Source: Celoporthe dispersa
Lineage: Eukaryota > Ascomycota > Sordariomycetes > Diaporthales > Cryphonectriaceae
Assembly: GCA_016584495.1 (NCBI GenBank)
Contig: WAID01000003.1
Coordinates: 2,170,001-2,234,000, forward strand
Direction: 5' to 3'
Length of the DNA stretch: 64,000 nucleotides
Made by a program: the position numbers and the translations under genes. The number at the start of each line of letters is the position of its first letter. Position 1 is the stretch's first letter. This document shows positions 12,077 to 22,949 of the stretch, piece after piece. Below the pieces are notes generated by a model. The model did not search any database. It had not been told where the DNA came from and was given only the letters and a program-made list of their open reading frames with translations.

Positions 12077-13180
12077 CGTGAGCCCCGCGTTCGAAGGGTA
12101 TGAAGACAGGGAGACAAGCAGATAGCAGGTACTGATCAGGGATCAGAGTAGAATGGAAAAGATGATCGTTGGAAGCTTGGCAACTAGCTGGAACAGAGGT
12201 ACCAGGCAACGCAGCCCTGGCTGGTTTCGTCAGTGACAATAGTCTTTACGTCAGGAGGAGAGTGTTCTGATGAGGAGCATTGAAGAGTAGAAAGGCAAGA
12301 TGGTAAGAGAAAACAAGATGGAAGAAATTCTCGCGGGCGTCGAGTTTATTTGGTCTGATCTGGTCCACGTCCCCTGGCGATAAAATAAAGTACGTATCCG
12401 ACCCTCAATGCCATTTTTTGCCGAGGTTCGGCGTCTTGGGCATGCTCGCGTTTCAACCGCTGTGTGTAGGGTGTGCTGTGAAATTCCCGTATTAATACCG
12501 CGGCAGTATCGCCCTTAGGTACCTGAGTACTTACTCAGCTTTACATTTGCTGCTGAGTACAAGCCCGCTGCCCACAGTATATGAGGTCCCACCAGCGCTA
12601 GAGAGAGCCTGACGCTGCCATAGTACAGATCACATCGAATTATCCAGGTGATGGTGATTTTGGAAGAGAAACCTCTCGGCTTATGGTTTGAATTCTTTCT
12701 TGCGCTGGTCCACACCAGATACTTACACAGTCAGGATCAACCGCGCCCTCGCTGCTCGGCCAGATCCAGTCTCAACCAACAGCCGTTCTGATTACTCAAC
12801 GTATTTCGCTTCAATCAACCACCACCTCACCTTACATGTATCATATCTACACCACTCCCGAAATTGCTTAAGCCAATTAGAGATACTGATATGAAAAGAC
12901 AATGCACCTTGTTCACCCTGGGCGAGGGCCACCAACTTACTGGCCCGTGCGTACCTGGTACTTGGGTACCTGTCCTGCCTTCCCTAAGCATCTTCACCCG
13001 ACCAGGGCCCGACTGGCTTTTTTCCTTTCTTCTTTTCCTCCCTCCTTCTTTCTTCCTGTAGCGCAGCCCCTCATCAGGCCTCTCCCATAAGCTCAGTATG
13101 GACAACGATGAAGGATACTCAAGTGTAACTGCTCTATACCGGCTCAGACTCTCACGACAGGTGAGCTCTCCTTGGTCCCG
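12077..13180. other. Intergenic region
   Basis: About 1.1 kb between two minus-strand genes. A short perfect inverted repeat CTGAGTA-CT-TACTCAG sits at 12523-12538. CT-rich DNA at 13015-13060. No credible coding frame or RNA gene seen. Confidence 0.5.
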
Positions 13181-14649
13181 TCAACTGGCGCCTGCCCCTG
13201 GTCTTTCCCCCCTGTTCTGGTTCTCCTCACATCTTCTCTTCTCCTCAGCCCGCCTTCGAAGGCCAGCAGTGTGATAGGCACGCTTCCAGAACTTCTTGTG
13301 TACATTGTCCCGCATGCTCTGATCTCTATAGCTCAGTCCCGAGGGAAAGAACACCTGGACCATGGCCAACCCGGCAGTTGGGACCCATTTCTCGAGCTCG
13401 ATCAGGGCCCCGTGCACACCTACAGCATAGATCACCCCGTCTCGTTGGTCGGCCTGTATAGCCTCCAACCATTTATGCAGATCATCTCCACCAGACATTG
13501 ACAACAGCCACTCAGGCATGTCAGTCTCTTCGTCAGCTGGCTCGGCCGGTGCGTGTCTCGACGGTCCCGGAGAGCACCACCTCTCGAGGTCCGCGAGCCC
13601 CCTCTCGACTTCTTCAAGATCAACCTTGTCATCCTCATCATCCGAAAACGGCCGGCGCCTCCCGATGATAGTCGGAGCCCGGGCAAAAGGCATGCGCTGA
13701 AAGCCATGAGCAGCTGCTGTTCGAGGTGTCCCCGCCGCAAAGACGTTCTGCAGCATACCACAACCGCCGATCCCGATCAGGAACCAAGCATTGTTCTTCA
13801 GGCCAGAAACGCTGATCAGGAGACACGCCCATAAGACCGCTAATGCCAGAGAGATCCATCGAGTCTCGGGTCTCGCGGCAGATGTGCCCTTGCCAGCGCC
13901 TCGAGATCCCAGCAGCCCTTGTCGCCGATGAAGACCATGACATGAAGGCTTCCGTTTCCGCGCGTGAGGCAGGTGATCTTATTCTTCTCCAGGGCGCGGC
14001 CTGCCCATTTTTCTTCTTTCCACTGTGGCAAGGCGCAGGTCACGGCAGCGAGGAGGTTCCCGCAGAGGGTAATCATCATGACCCCCCAGTCGCCATACAA
14101 GACCCAGGGCGGGATGGCGACACCGATCTGCACCAGAATCACAAGCCAGCCAAGCCACCAGACGAGATCTCGCTTCGGCTCCGCGATTGGACACAGGTTG
14201 AAGATGTCGATACGGAGAGACTCAGCCCTGCCGCCTTCTACCTCATTCCTGGCGTCGACTTCATGCTCGATCTCGTGGTCGCGAAGCAGACGGCCCAGCG
14301 CCCACGATTTGGATTCCCGCGCGAATGCGTTAGAGCAGTTGACGACCATACAGGACACGTCGGCATCAGGCATCAGGGACGTCTGGCCAGCCGTAGACAG
14401 GAGATTGGAAAAGCCAAAGGCAACCCATCCAAAGGAGAAAGCCACAGGGGCGATGGACAGCCTAGGGCGTGTTGGGAGTGGCAGACGGACATAGCACCCG
14501 GCGAGCTGGGCGATCGAGCCTTGTATTATATCGCCGCCTATGAGGAGCAGAAGACTAAGGATGTCGCCAGGGTTCGACCATTGGCTCAGGAGCTGCGCCG
14601 CCGTGCTGCTGGTCGTCGAGTTGGTCATAGTCCTTGCGATGGTCGACAT
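13181..14649 (-). CDS. Uncharacterised fungal multi-pass membrane protein
   Basis: The start at 14649 (MSTIARTMTNST) is the first ATG in frame, just before the first hydrophobic segment. About six membrane segments are visible: LSLLLLIGGDIIQ; IAPVAFSFGWVAFGFSNLL; VWWLGWLVILVQIGVAIPPW; WGVMMITLCGNLLAAVTCAL; and, after a frame break, WISLALAVLWACLLISVSG and NAWFLIGIGGCGMLQNV. Between segments 4 and 5 is a conserved-looking stretch, ITCLTRGNGSLHVMVFIGDKG, resembling a widespread fungal hypothetical-protein family I know only as predicted membrane proteins. The acidic C-terminal part has DDEDDKVDLEEVERGLADLE and ends in basic residues. One base is missing near 13865 (GACCCGAGAC), which produces a premature stop; corrected length is 489 aa. 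Function unknown. Confidence 0.75.
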
Positions 14650-15056
14650 ATGACCCAATACATGCACGTTGCAGGTGTTGACAAGCAAAACTACACATGC
14701 GTGTCATTAGTTTGGGGGCCAAAACTCAGCCCATCCTTGTCACGTGAGGGTCGGATCGATGTAGTCATCCAGCCACTCCAGAGTTGATCTAGACCTTGAC
14801 ATCACGGACACTATGTGCCTATAAAGCCCCTCCCGAGAGCTCAACCTCAATCATCACTAACGAAACATGAGAGAATTCATCAAATTTTTTCTACTCAACC
14901 ATAAAAAGTCATTTACGTGACACCGCCCGGGCGGCGAGGCTCTTTCAAGGAGCCCACTCGGATCCCACTTGGGGCTGATGAAGGTATGTTCCAAACCCAC
15001 ACACAACATTGTATGAATCGGTAGTCTGGTCCAAATTATTGACCTGTAGTATGTGT
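14650..15056. other. Intergenic region
   Basis: Promoter region of the membrane-protein gene and the junction to the degraded NLR-like fragment. A short GC-rich block CCGCCCGGGCGG lies near 14923. Nothing coding recognised. Confidence 0.4.
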
Positions 15057-15976
15057 AGCTTTCTAGACGTGTTGGTTGACCTGGATCTGTTCGGACGTCC
15101 CGAGTCGCCAAGCATCTTCATTGTCTACGCACATGACAACAATCACGGTGGCAGTGCCAGCGCCGAGTGCGTCCAAAAACTCATAAAGTGGCTCCTCACT
15201 ATGCGTTCCAGGATTCTATCTGCCAAGTCGCCACTGAGATCAAGAAGGGTAGGAGGAGAGGTAGCCGCCCGGAATATCCTCTCAAACCAGTTCTGTCTGC
15301 TCCCGCGTGTTGTTGGAACAACAGCGCTGTCGACGGCATCATTGGAAGCGTGGACAAGGTGATTTTGTGCGGTTCGGGGGTTCTCAAGCAATACGCGAAT
15401 GAAAGCTTTGCTACTTCCTACATTGACAAGATCGTGACCTGTTACAAAGACTCAAGTCGCCGGCATTCGCCTGGCAATCAAGTTTATGATGCAGTCCGCC
15501 ATGTCGTCGAGGACAGCTGCGATAACCTAGGATTCCATCATGTCCTCACCGAGCTCACCTTCTCCCACTTGTGACGCTCGGCCCGCACAAACACAGGCGA
15601 TGTTGACGGCATCATACCTGTCGTGCTGGACGGCGATGGTCTGCGATATCTTTCGTTCATTGAGAAATGCGACATATTCCTTAAGGATGGAGGTCATCAC
15701 AAACTATTCTTCAACCTCCTGCGCTAACTTTACACGGAAAAGGACTCAGAGTCTCTTTTGCATAGTGTCATTGATGCATTCGAGGAATGCTTCAAGATGG
15801 CCAGTCATAAGCTGCGACAAGCCGGAACCATATCCCGATTCCATTTTCGGATCGTCTATCCTAGCATTTTCAATGCGCAGGAAGAGGTGCTACGTCTCTA
15901 CCGGCATGCGACTTGGGAGGAAGGGAGATGGAAGGACTGGCAGAGTCGAAACAAGAGCGGTGAGAACTATCAGTGA
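15057..15976 (+). pseudogene. Remnant of an NLR-like (STAND/NACHT-TPR type) gene, N-terminal part
   Basis: Translation gives a run resembling the N-terminal domain of fungal NACHT/TPR NLR-like proteins. First frame: SIFIVYAHDNNHGGSASAEC, then KLIKWLLTMRSRILSAKSP and ARNILSNQFCLLP (to about 15305). After a one-base shift, the second frame reads VDKVILCGSGVLKQY, SFATSYIDKIVTCYKDSSRR, FHHVLTELTF, then DGIIPVVLDGDGLRYLSFIE, KLFFNLL and LYTEKDSESLLHSVIDAFEE to 15976. In-frame stops interrupt it at TGA 15572-15574 and TAA 15725-15727; both would be single C-to-T changes from CGA and CAA. No nucleotide-binding P-loop or repeat domain follows, so the gene is truncated as well as broken. The family call is from remembered pattern resemblance and was not confirmed by a search. 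Confidence 0.55.
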
Positions 15977-17185
15977 TATCAAGCGTGCGAAAGAGGGGAG
16001 ATTTGCAGGTCGACAAATTTGTGTCCGGCGCGAATTTTGGGCCTTTGGAGGCGGCTCGCTGTCTCGAGAAGGACGCCAACCTCCGAGAACTAGACATCTA
16101 AGGATCGTGTCACGAACTACCATGGACCTCCCGGCGTTCACATCTCGAGGAACGTATCTCTCGCCAGGAGGGTGTCGCGTCAAGGCGGAATGGGTCTGAT
16201 GCAGGAGTGAGGTCTTCGGATGTTTCCGGAGACGTCTGGGTGGGTTGGGAAAGAGTTTCATTAACTCTCTGAAGAGTTGGGTCCTAGAAGCAGAGTATCT
16301 CAGGCGCCTTGCTAAGTGAGATCTGTAATCCTATTATTTATGAGTAGTAATTGTAGACACGGAAGATGTCCGTGTCCCCAGGACAAAAGGCAGATATTAA
16401 AACGACCATGTAATTATTGTGTATGCACTTAATTATCTACCAAGCAGCACATTTTACGGCTTTCTCAAGATTTCTCCTTCCGTTCAACATACCATGACAT
16501 AATTTTCCAGCTGGCCAGTCTCAGACTATCCAGGGGATAAGTGCACAGCCATGTCCGCATCATGCAGACCGGTGTAGTCAGCCCCTGTCATCCACTACTG
16601 TGGTCGCGCAGAAGCGAGGAGCGGGACGCAAGGGAATACGAGCCAATTGCTCGCCCCAATCACACGTCGTTTGCTCCCTCTGGGCTTATCATCTCACCGA
16701 AGGTTCACTAGATCACTGTCTAGCACCCTCTTTCCCCACCGCGCTGAGTTGATCTTTTCTGACGACGGCAGGAGGAGGACGTCGCCTCTGCGCGACGAGA
16801 GCCCCGACCCGCATGCACGACGCGCTCGTCATGTCCGAGTCGAGACAGGCCCGGCTCACCTTGCTACCTCGTAGACCAATAGCGCAATGCGCGTGTAACG
16901 GTGGCTTGAAGGGCCCCCCGCGAATGAGTGCTTCCGCAGCCCGCGCGTCTGCATATCGGGGAGCTTCGGGGCTGAAGAGGCTGAGACCATTCCACAGGCC
17001 GAAAAGTATATGAACTCTCTAGATCTCCCGCCTTTGGAGCCAAAGACGTCTGCCTGTCTCTAGCTCCAAAGTTGTGAACAGGGAAGAAACAAGAAAGGAA
17101 AATAAAACTTCTTTGCCAGGTGCCAGAATAAGCAAGTGAGATTATCTTACTCTGCTCTCATCTTGTTTGACATCCCTTCTTGACG
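15977..17185. other. Intergenic region downstream of the NLR remnant
   Basis: No continuation of the NLR-like sequence is recognised here, nor any other gene. The AT content rises between about 16310 and 16450. Just before 17186 the sequence AAGAAAGGAAAATAAAACTTC is followed by pyrimidine-rich DNA, consistent with a short promoter for the next gene. Confidence 0.4.
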
Positions 17186-17792
17186 ATGGCCAAGGGGAAA
17201 TTCGAAGCTGCTATGGCTCTCTTGAGCGTGTTTGGGAGCCCCCAGATCGAGTTCTGCAACTCGTCCGTTTATGCCACCGGCCCCGGCTGTCCTGCAGACC
17301 CTCCAATTGCAGGTGGCGGTACTTGCTATAACCTGACGATCTCATCACCTCAGTGTTGTGAGTCACCATGCTGCTTACTCATTCATTCCCTCTTCATATT
17401 TAGGTTGCTGACATGCTAGGTAATTAGACACTTGGGCAGACTTTCCCGATGCCCCGAGTGACCTGGTCGATGATGTGAACTTCCTCTCAGTCCCAGAAAG
17501 CTTAGGAGGCTGCAACCTCTACAAGTGCGTCCTGTCTAGAATGCAGAAGTCTAGGTGGAAATGCTGCGAAGATTCTGATTGCCCACCAGGACACAAAACT
17601 GTACCACCACCCCAGATGAAGAATGGGACGCGGTCGCCTATGGGCTATTTGATCTCGAGGCAAGCTCTCCTCCTTGTGCATGGTCGAGCCTTGAGGTTTC
17701 ACTCACTGACTTTGTCTCTATAGTGCCGCTACCATCTGGCTGGGGATATCCAGAGCTGGGAGTGTGGCTCCTCTGCCTCTTACGGGAGTTAG
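17186..17792 (+). CDS. Putative small cysteine-rich protein
   Basis: I do not recognise the family. Three exons fit together: 17186..17357, 17428..17659, 17724..17792. Intron 1 (GTGAGT..AATTAG, with a GCTGACA branch-like site) joins to read SSPQCYTWADFPDAPSD. Intron 2 has a GC donor (GAG|GCAAGC) and acceptor CTATAG. One missing base near 17592 (CCACCAGGACAC) must be restored to connect DSDCPPG with TQNCTTTPDEEWDAV. The model is then 157 aa with 12 cysteines, including KCCEDSDC, ending LECRYHLAGDIQSWECGS; the even count suits disulfide bonding. The N-terminus (MAKGKFEAAMALLSVFGS) is only a weak signal-peptide candidate. A secreted or effector-like role is possible but not shown. Confidence 0.45.
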
Positions 17793-18216
17793 AAGGATCC
17801 CTTTGCAAGGCGGGCCAGTGAAAGCCAGTGCATTCCAGGGCTATAGCGGTCGATAGAGCAATAATATCAGACAGCGTCTGCTCACATGAGATAGGGCTCT
17901 TTCCTTAGTAGCTGAACAACTTGTATTCGATGTCGTGGGTGTTGATTATTGTCTCGTATCCTCTACCTGAGAATTTTCCCGTTGCCAGGCTTTCATTCCT
18001 CTAACCTGAACATTTTATCATACCAAGCCAACTTGGAACATTCCTCAGCCCCAAGAGACATTTTACGGGATCCATCTGATGATCAATATTTCGTTGCCAG
18101 ACCCACACAATATCAAGTCTAATGCCTTATGTCGCTCATCTACAAATCTAAATAGTTAATTGTACAGCTATGCGTCATGATAATACTTTCCGTTGTCCCA
18201 AAGCAAGTACCTATGC
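17793..18216. other. Intergenic region between convergent genes
   Basis: 3' flanks of the cysteine-rich gene and the phytoene synthase gene. No feature recognised. Confidence 0.4.
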
Positions 18217-20230
18217 CTACACCAGCACCCTCAAGGCAACCTTGAGCCTCCTCCACTTAGACACAGTGGCCCTCCTCGGACGGCCAGCCTCCGCCACCCC
18301 GAACAACAGGGTCCCTCCTCCTGCTGCTCCCGCAGGACTCTCCCAATCTCCATGTAGCTCTCGACCGCGACGATCATGGGCCGTCTTGACTCGTCAGGCA
18401 GCCAGTCCATAGTTGGCCTCGCCTCGGCGTAGATGGCAAAGGCGGCATTGAGAAGCCTCTCCCGAAGCGAGACCAGCCTCGCCAGCCTGTCCTGCCTGTT
18501 GTCGTCCTTGGACGTGATGGTGTCCATCACGACCTCGGGCGTCAGGCCGGCCTCCGCCAGCCACGTCGTCGGCAGGTAGACCCTCCCCATGACCGCGTCT
18601 ACAGCAATATCTCGCGCGATATTGACATACTGCAACGCAACCCCCATCCTGCCCGCTGCCTTAGCCACAGCCGCTCGGCGGGCCGGGGAGATGGGCTCCC
18701 TGCTGTGGTGTGTGATCAGGGCGAGACAGAGCTCCCCGACCGTCCCGGCGACCCGGCTGCCGTACTCGCGCAGGTCTCCCTCGTCCGCTATCGGGAAGCG
18801 TCGCCCCTCCTTAGTGTCGCTAGTGAGGCGAAAGTTTGTGTCCGTCTTGAACCCCTCTAACAGGAGGTAGAGGGGTTCAGGGGGCAGGAGGGACGCTGGG
18901 AGGTGGGTGAGCGCAGATCGCGCCGAGGCGGGAAACTCGCTCTCGATGTAGGCGCGTATCATGTCAGCCTGCACCGACGGAGTTGTTTCGGGCTGCTTGG
19001 GCTTGTAGACGAGGTCCAGGTGGTCCCTGAGCCTGCCGATCCAGGTCGAGGTGGTGAGGCCTTCTGGAGGTTCGTCGACGAGGTCGTCAGCCATGCGGCA
19101 GTATGAGTACCTGGAATACCATCAAAAGTCAGCCGGTCGGTCGCCTTGATTTCTGGTGTGCAGCAGAAAGAAGCCCCTGCAAGGTGGTGCTGCCCCGTCT
19201 TACAGTAAGACCAAGTCGATCCGCAGCCGCCCCGTAAAGGTCGAGCTGGCGAGATAAAAGCTCCGGCTCTTCCTGCAGAGCCTCTCCACCGCCTCCTGAA
19301 TTCCGGTCACGCGGTCGTCCCGCTCCTCGGTCCACTTCATGTACAAGGCCCTCACCAGCATGACGGGCGAAGGACACTCGGGTGCCGTCCCGAAGGCATC
19401 CGGGAACGCATCGATGACAGCCAGGGCATTGTCGAAGGCGCCCAGCCCAAAGACGACCAGCACGTTGGTGGCGAGGAAGAAGACGGCCTCCTCGATGTCC
19501 AGGCTGCCTACCAGCGTCGCGCCTAGTTTGGTTCCGGACTCGATGGACCATGTGCCTCGGCGCAGCGCGCCCTCGTCCACAGCCCAGAGATAGAGGGTCG
19601 ACAGCAGGATCGGGAGAAGGACGCTCGTGCAGGGCAGGGAGACCATGAAGAGACCGCCGAGGCTCCAGGTCAACAAGGCGAAGGGGCATGCCCATGCCAG
19701 GATCAGACCCAAGTACGTCCCAGGTCCACCGCTCGAGACCAGCCAGAATCCCACCAGGGCCAGGTCCATGATGGCGACCTGGACCAGCTTGTGTAGCGTC
19801 GCCCTGGGCCAGGACGGAGGGCCCAGGTACGCGGCGTGGAGGAGTGGCTTGTTGACGAGGTGATACAGCATGGAGGTGATGTATGTCTGCACGACGAAGA
19901 AGAAGAGCTCCTCGGCCGGGATGGCCCAGAAGGTCGGGCCGACGATCGCATCGGGTGGATAGGTCCAGACATGCTGCCGGATGAGATAACTGTCCCAGGG
20001 TATGGTGGCAGCGACGGCGATGGTGATGAGGATGAAGGTCTGATACCAGTGCCGACGGGTGAGAAAGGGGTAGCTGCACAGGGTGAGCAGGGTGGCAACG
20101 GGGACCGTGAACTTCAGGTGTCTGTATTGTATGCTCAGCCACGGGCCTCGTCAGGTCCAAGAGGAGGCGAGAAGGAGGAGGAGGAGGAGAGTGCGCGGGC
20201 GACGTACACGAGAGCATAGTCGTATGCCAT
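18217..20230 (-). CDS. al-2: Bifunctional lycopene cyclase / phytoene synthase (AL-2/CarRA type)
   Basis: Fused fungal enzyme: the N-terminal membrane domain cyclises lycopene-type ends, and the C-terminal domain condenses two GGPP to phytoene. Exons: 20208..20230 (MAYDYALV), 19204..20121, 18217..19110; introns 20122..20207 (GTACGT..ATACAG) and 19111..19203 (GTAAGA..TTCCAG). The cyclase part has several membrane segments and the paired acidic motifs PAEELFFFVVQTY and LDIEEAVFFLATN. The synthase part has KSRSFYLASSTFTGRLRID, then across the intron YSYCRMADDLVD (first Asp motif), and ALQYVNIARDIAVDAVMGRV (second Asp motif). One G is missing near 18320 (GAGGAGGGACC); the restored frame ends RRATVSKWRRLKVALRVLV at 18217. 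Corrected length is 611 aa, close to AL-2. It diverges from the phytoene desaturase gene. Confidence 0.96.
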
Positions 20231-21502
20231 GATGGATTGACCAGGAGTAAGAATGCGTTCCAGCTGTGCTATAAGTACATGTTCGGCCAGGGCTAGGTTA
20301 AACTATATGATTTTCGAGACTGGTAGGCGGGATCTCAGGTGGTGTGCCAAAGAGGGTGTGAGACCTGCTGGCTGAAATTAGCATGTGCATATTAATAACT
20401 CAGGCCGCCATGAGACTTGCCACGGGATCCAGTTGTGCGCCGGCCAAGTATCCAATGACAAAGTGAAAGTGAGGATGGCAAGAGGGCACTTACAAGACGG
20501 ATATTCCACTCTAGCTGAATCAGCACCACAAGATTCAGATCCGACTCGAGCTGCTTGCTTGGCTGGCTGGACATCGATTGGCTCTGCCAAGCGAGAGAGT
20601 GGATGAACAGCGCCTGCGGATGAGACGGAGATGATATGCTTGAGAAAGGTAAGGATGAGGGGACGGAAAAGGTGACTGACTGTAAGAGGCCTAGTAGAAG
20701 GCCATTGAGAGGAAAGAGGAAAGAAAGAAAGAAAAGACAGAAAAATATACAAGGAACGCGTCGTCGTTGTGGCTATTCCTTCCTCTGTTGTCAGCCCAAG
20801 CCCGGTGCGTGCACAGAAGCTCCGGGCACCGATTTAGTGCTGGCCCAGGGCTAATGTACGCCCGCTGGTTAACGCTGCCTGCTTATCTTTAACCCAACGT
20901 CTTGTGAGCCGTTTTCCTCCAACCGCTGGGCGGAAACCACAGCCGTGAAGCCGGCTGCGTATGTAAAATAATTCTTGTCCAAGACCACGAAAACGAGAAG
21001 ACAAACACACACCTTTCTTCACAACCTGAAGTCGTGGGCCGCAATCGTATCTCGGAACGCGTCTCCAAGGCCGGATGGTACGGGATTGCTTCCCCACGCC
21101 TCTCTCGTTATTTCTCTCTCTCTTTTTCTCACTCTCGACAAAGTGGTGATGTCATGACTATGGTGATGTCGCCCAGATCCTAGGCGGGCTACATGGAGAC
21201 CCAGCACAATAGCTCAGGAGGGCCATGCTATTATTACTACCGCGGCGGACGAGTGGCTCCGTTGGCCGTCTGATTATGGTGCAGAGTCATCATTATGTTC
21301 TCAGCCATTATTAGCACTCGTCGCAATTATCATCTTATGCGCCGGTTGCACGAGTCCCAGGTCTCTCCGTTCCTGTGCTGACACTATCCTTCACCACTCG
21401 CGAGCCTCTGACACACAAGGCTGTTGTGTGGACCGTAATAAATAATATTCAGGACTGCCCCAGAGCCAGGAGCAGGACCAGGAAGGCTTCTTGATCGTCA
21501 GC
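20231..21502. promoter_or_regulatory. Bidirectional promoter region of the carotenoid gene pair
   Basis: A 1.27-kb spacer lies between the starts of the al-2-like and al-1-like genes. No coding frame is convincing. Fungal carotenoid pairs are usually light-induced through White Collar-type GATA factors; GAT-containing sites occur here but not in a pattern I can call specifically. The divergent arrangement itself suggests co-regulation (inference). Confidence 0.5.
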
Positions 21503-22463
21503 ATGGTCAAGGAGCAGCCGGCTCCCCAGGACGGCCGTGGTCATCGGTGCGGGCGCAGGCGGCATTGGCACGGCGGCCAGGCTGGCCAAGGCCGGATACA
21601 AAGTGACCGTGGTGGAGAAGAACGACTTCATCGGCGGGCGGTGCAGCCTCCTCTACTCATCACCCACGAGCAGCCCGGGGGCCATCCGTATCGGTTCGAC
21701 CAGGGGCCCTCCCTCCTCCTGCTGCCCAACCTCTTCCGCGAGACCTTCCACGATCTCGACACCAGCCTGGAGGCCGAGGGCGTGGACCTGCTGCGGTGTC
21801 CGACCAACTACCAGATCTTCTTCCACGACGGGCACGTGTTCAGGCCGTGCACCGACCTCGCCTCCATGAAGGCCCAGATCGAGCACTACGAGGGCAAGGA
21901 GGGCTTCGAGTCCTACCTGGCATGGATGGCCGAGTCGCACCGCCACTATGAGCTGAGTGTGGAGCACGTGCTGCACAGGAACCACGACAGCATCTGGGCG
22001 GTGCTCACGCCCTTCTTTGCGATTATGGCGCTGAGGCTGCACCCCTTCGAGAGCATCTGGAGCCGCGCGAGCAGGTACTTTAGGACCGAGAGGCTGAGGA
22101 GGGTCTTCACCTTCGCGACCATGTACATGGGCATGAGCCCCTTCGACGCGCCGTCGACGTACTCGCTGCTGCAGTACACGGAGGCTGCCGAGGGCATCTG
22201 GTACCCCCGCGGTGGCTTCCAGAGCGTGCTGGCAAGGCTGGTCGATGTGGGCGTGCGGTTGGGCGTGGACTACCGACTTTCCTCGCCGGTACAAAAGATC
22301 TTGACGAGCCCAGACGGGCGGACTGCAGCTGGCGTGATGCTGGAGAGCGGCGAGGCGGTGCTGGCGGATACCGTGGTCGTGAACGCGGACTTGGTGTACG
22401 CATACAATAATCTTTTCCCAGGTGGTTGTCGCACGAACGATGATGAAGGAGGCACTGTAGAGC

Positions 22464-22494
<31 letters not shown>

Positions 22495-22918
22495 CTCCTC
22501 CTCCTCCTCCTCCTCCTCCTCCTCCTCCTCCTCCTCCTCCTCCTCCTCCTCCTCCTCTTCTTCTTCTTCTTCTTCTTCTTCTTCTTCTTCTTCTACTACT
22601 ACTACCATCTCCAAGGCCACCTCGGCCTACGCCAGGTCTCTCTGCAAGAGGGACGCCTCCTGCTCCTCCATCTCTTTCTACTGGAGCCTGTCCTGCAAGG
22701 TGCCGGAGCTGGGCGTGCACAACATCTTCCCTGGCAGACGAGTACAAGGAGTCCTTCGACTCCATCTTCAAGAGGCAGACCCTCCCCGAGGACCCGAGCT
22801 TCTATGTCAACGTGCCCAGCCGCATCGACCCAAGTGCCGCCCCCGAGGGCTGCGACGCCGTCATCGTCCTCGTGCCCGTAGGCCACCTCCTTGAAACCAA
22901 GGGCGAGGGAGGACCACA

Positions 22919-22949
<31 letters not shown>

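Noticed and set aside
22270..22620. Poly-glutamate frame on the minus strand
   Set aside because: Complement of the TCC/TCT array in phytoene desaturase; the flanking coding evidence is entirely on the plus strand.
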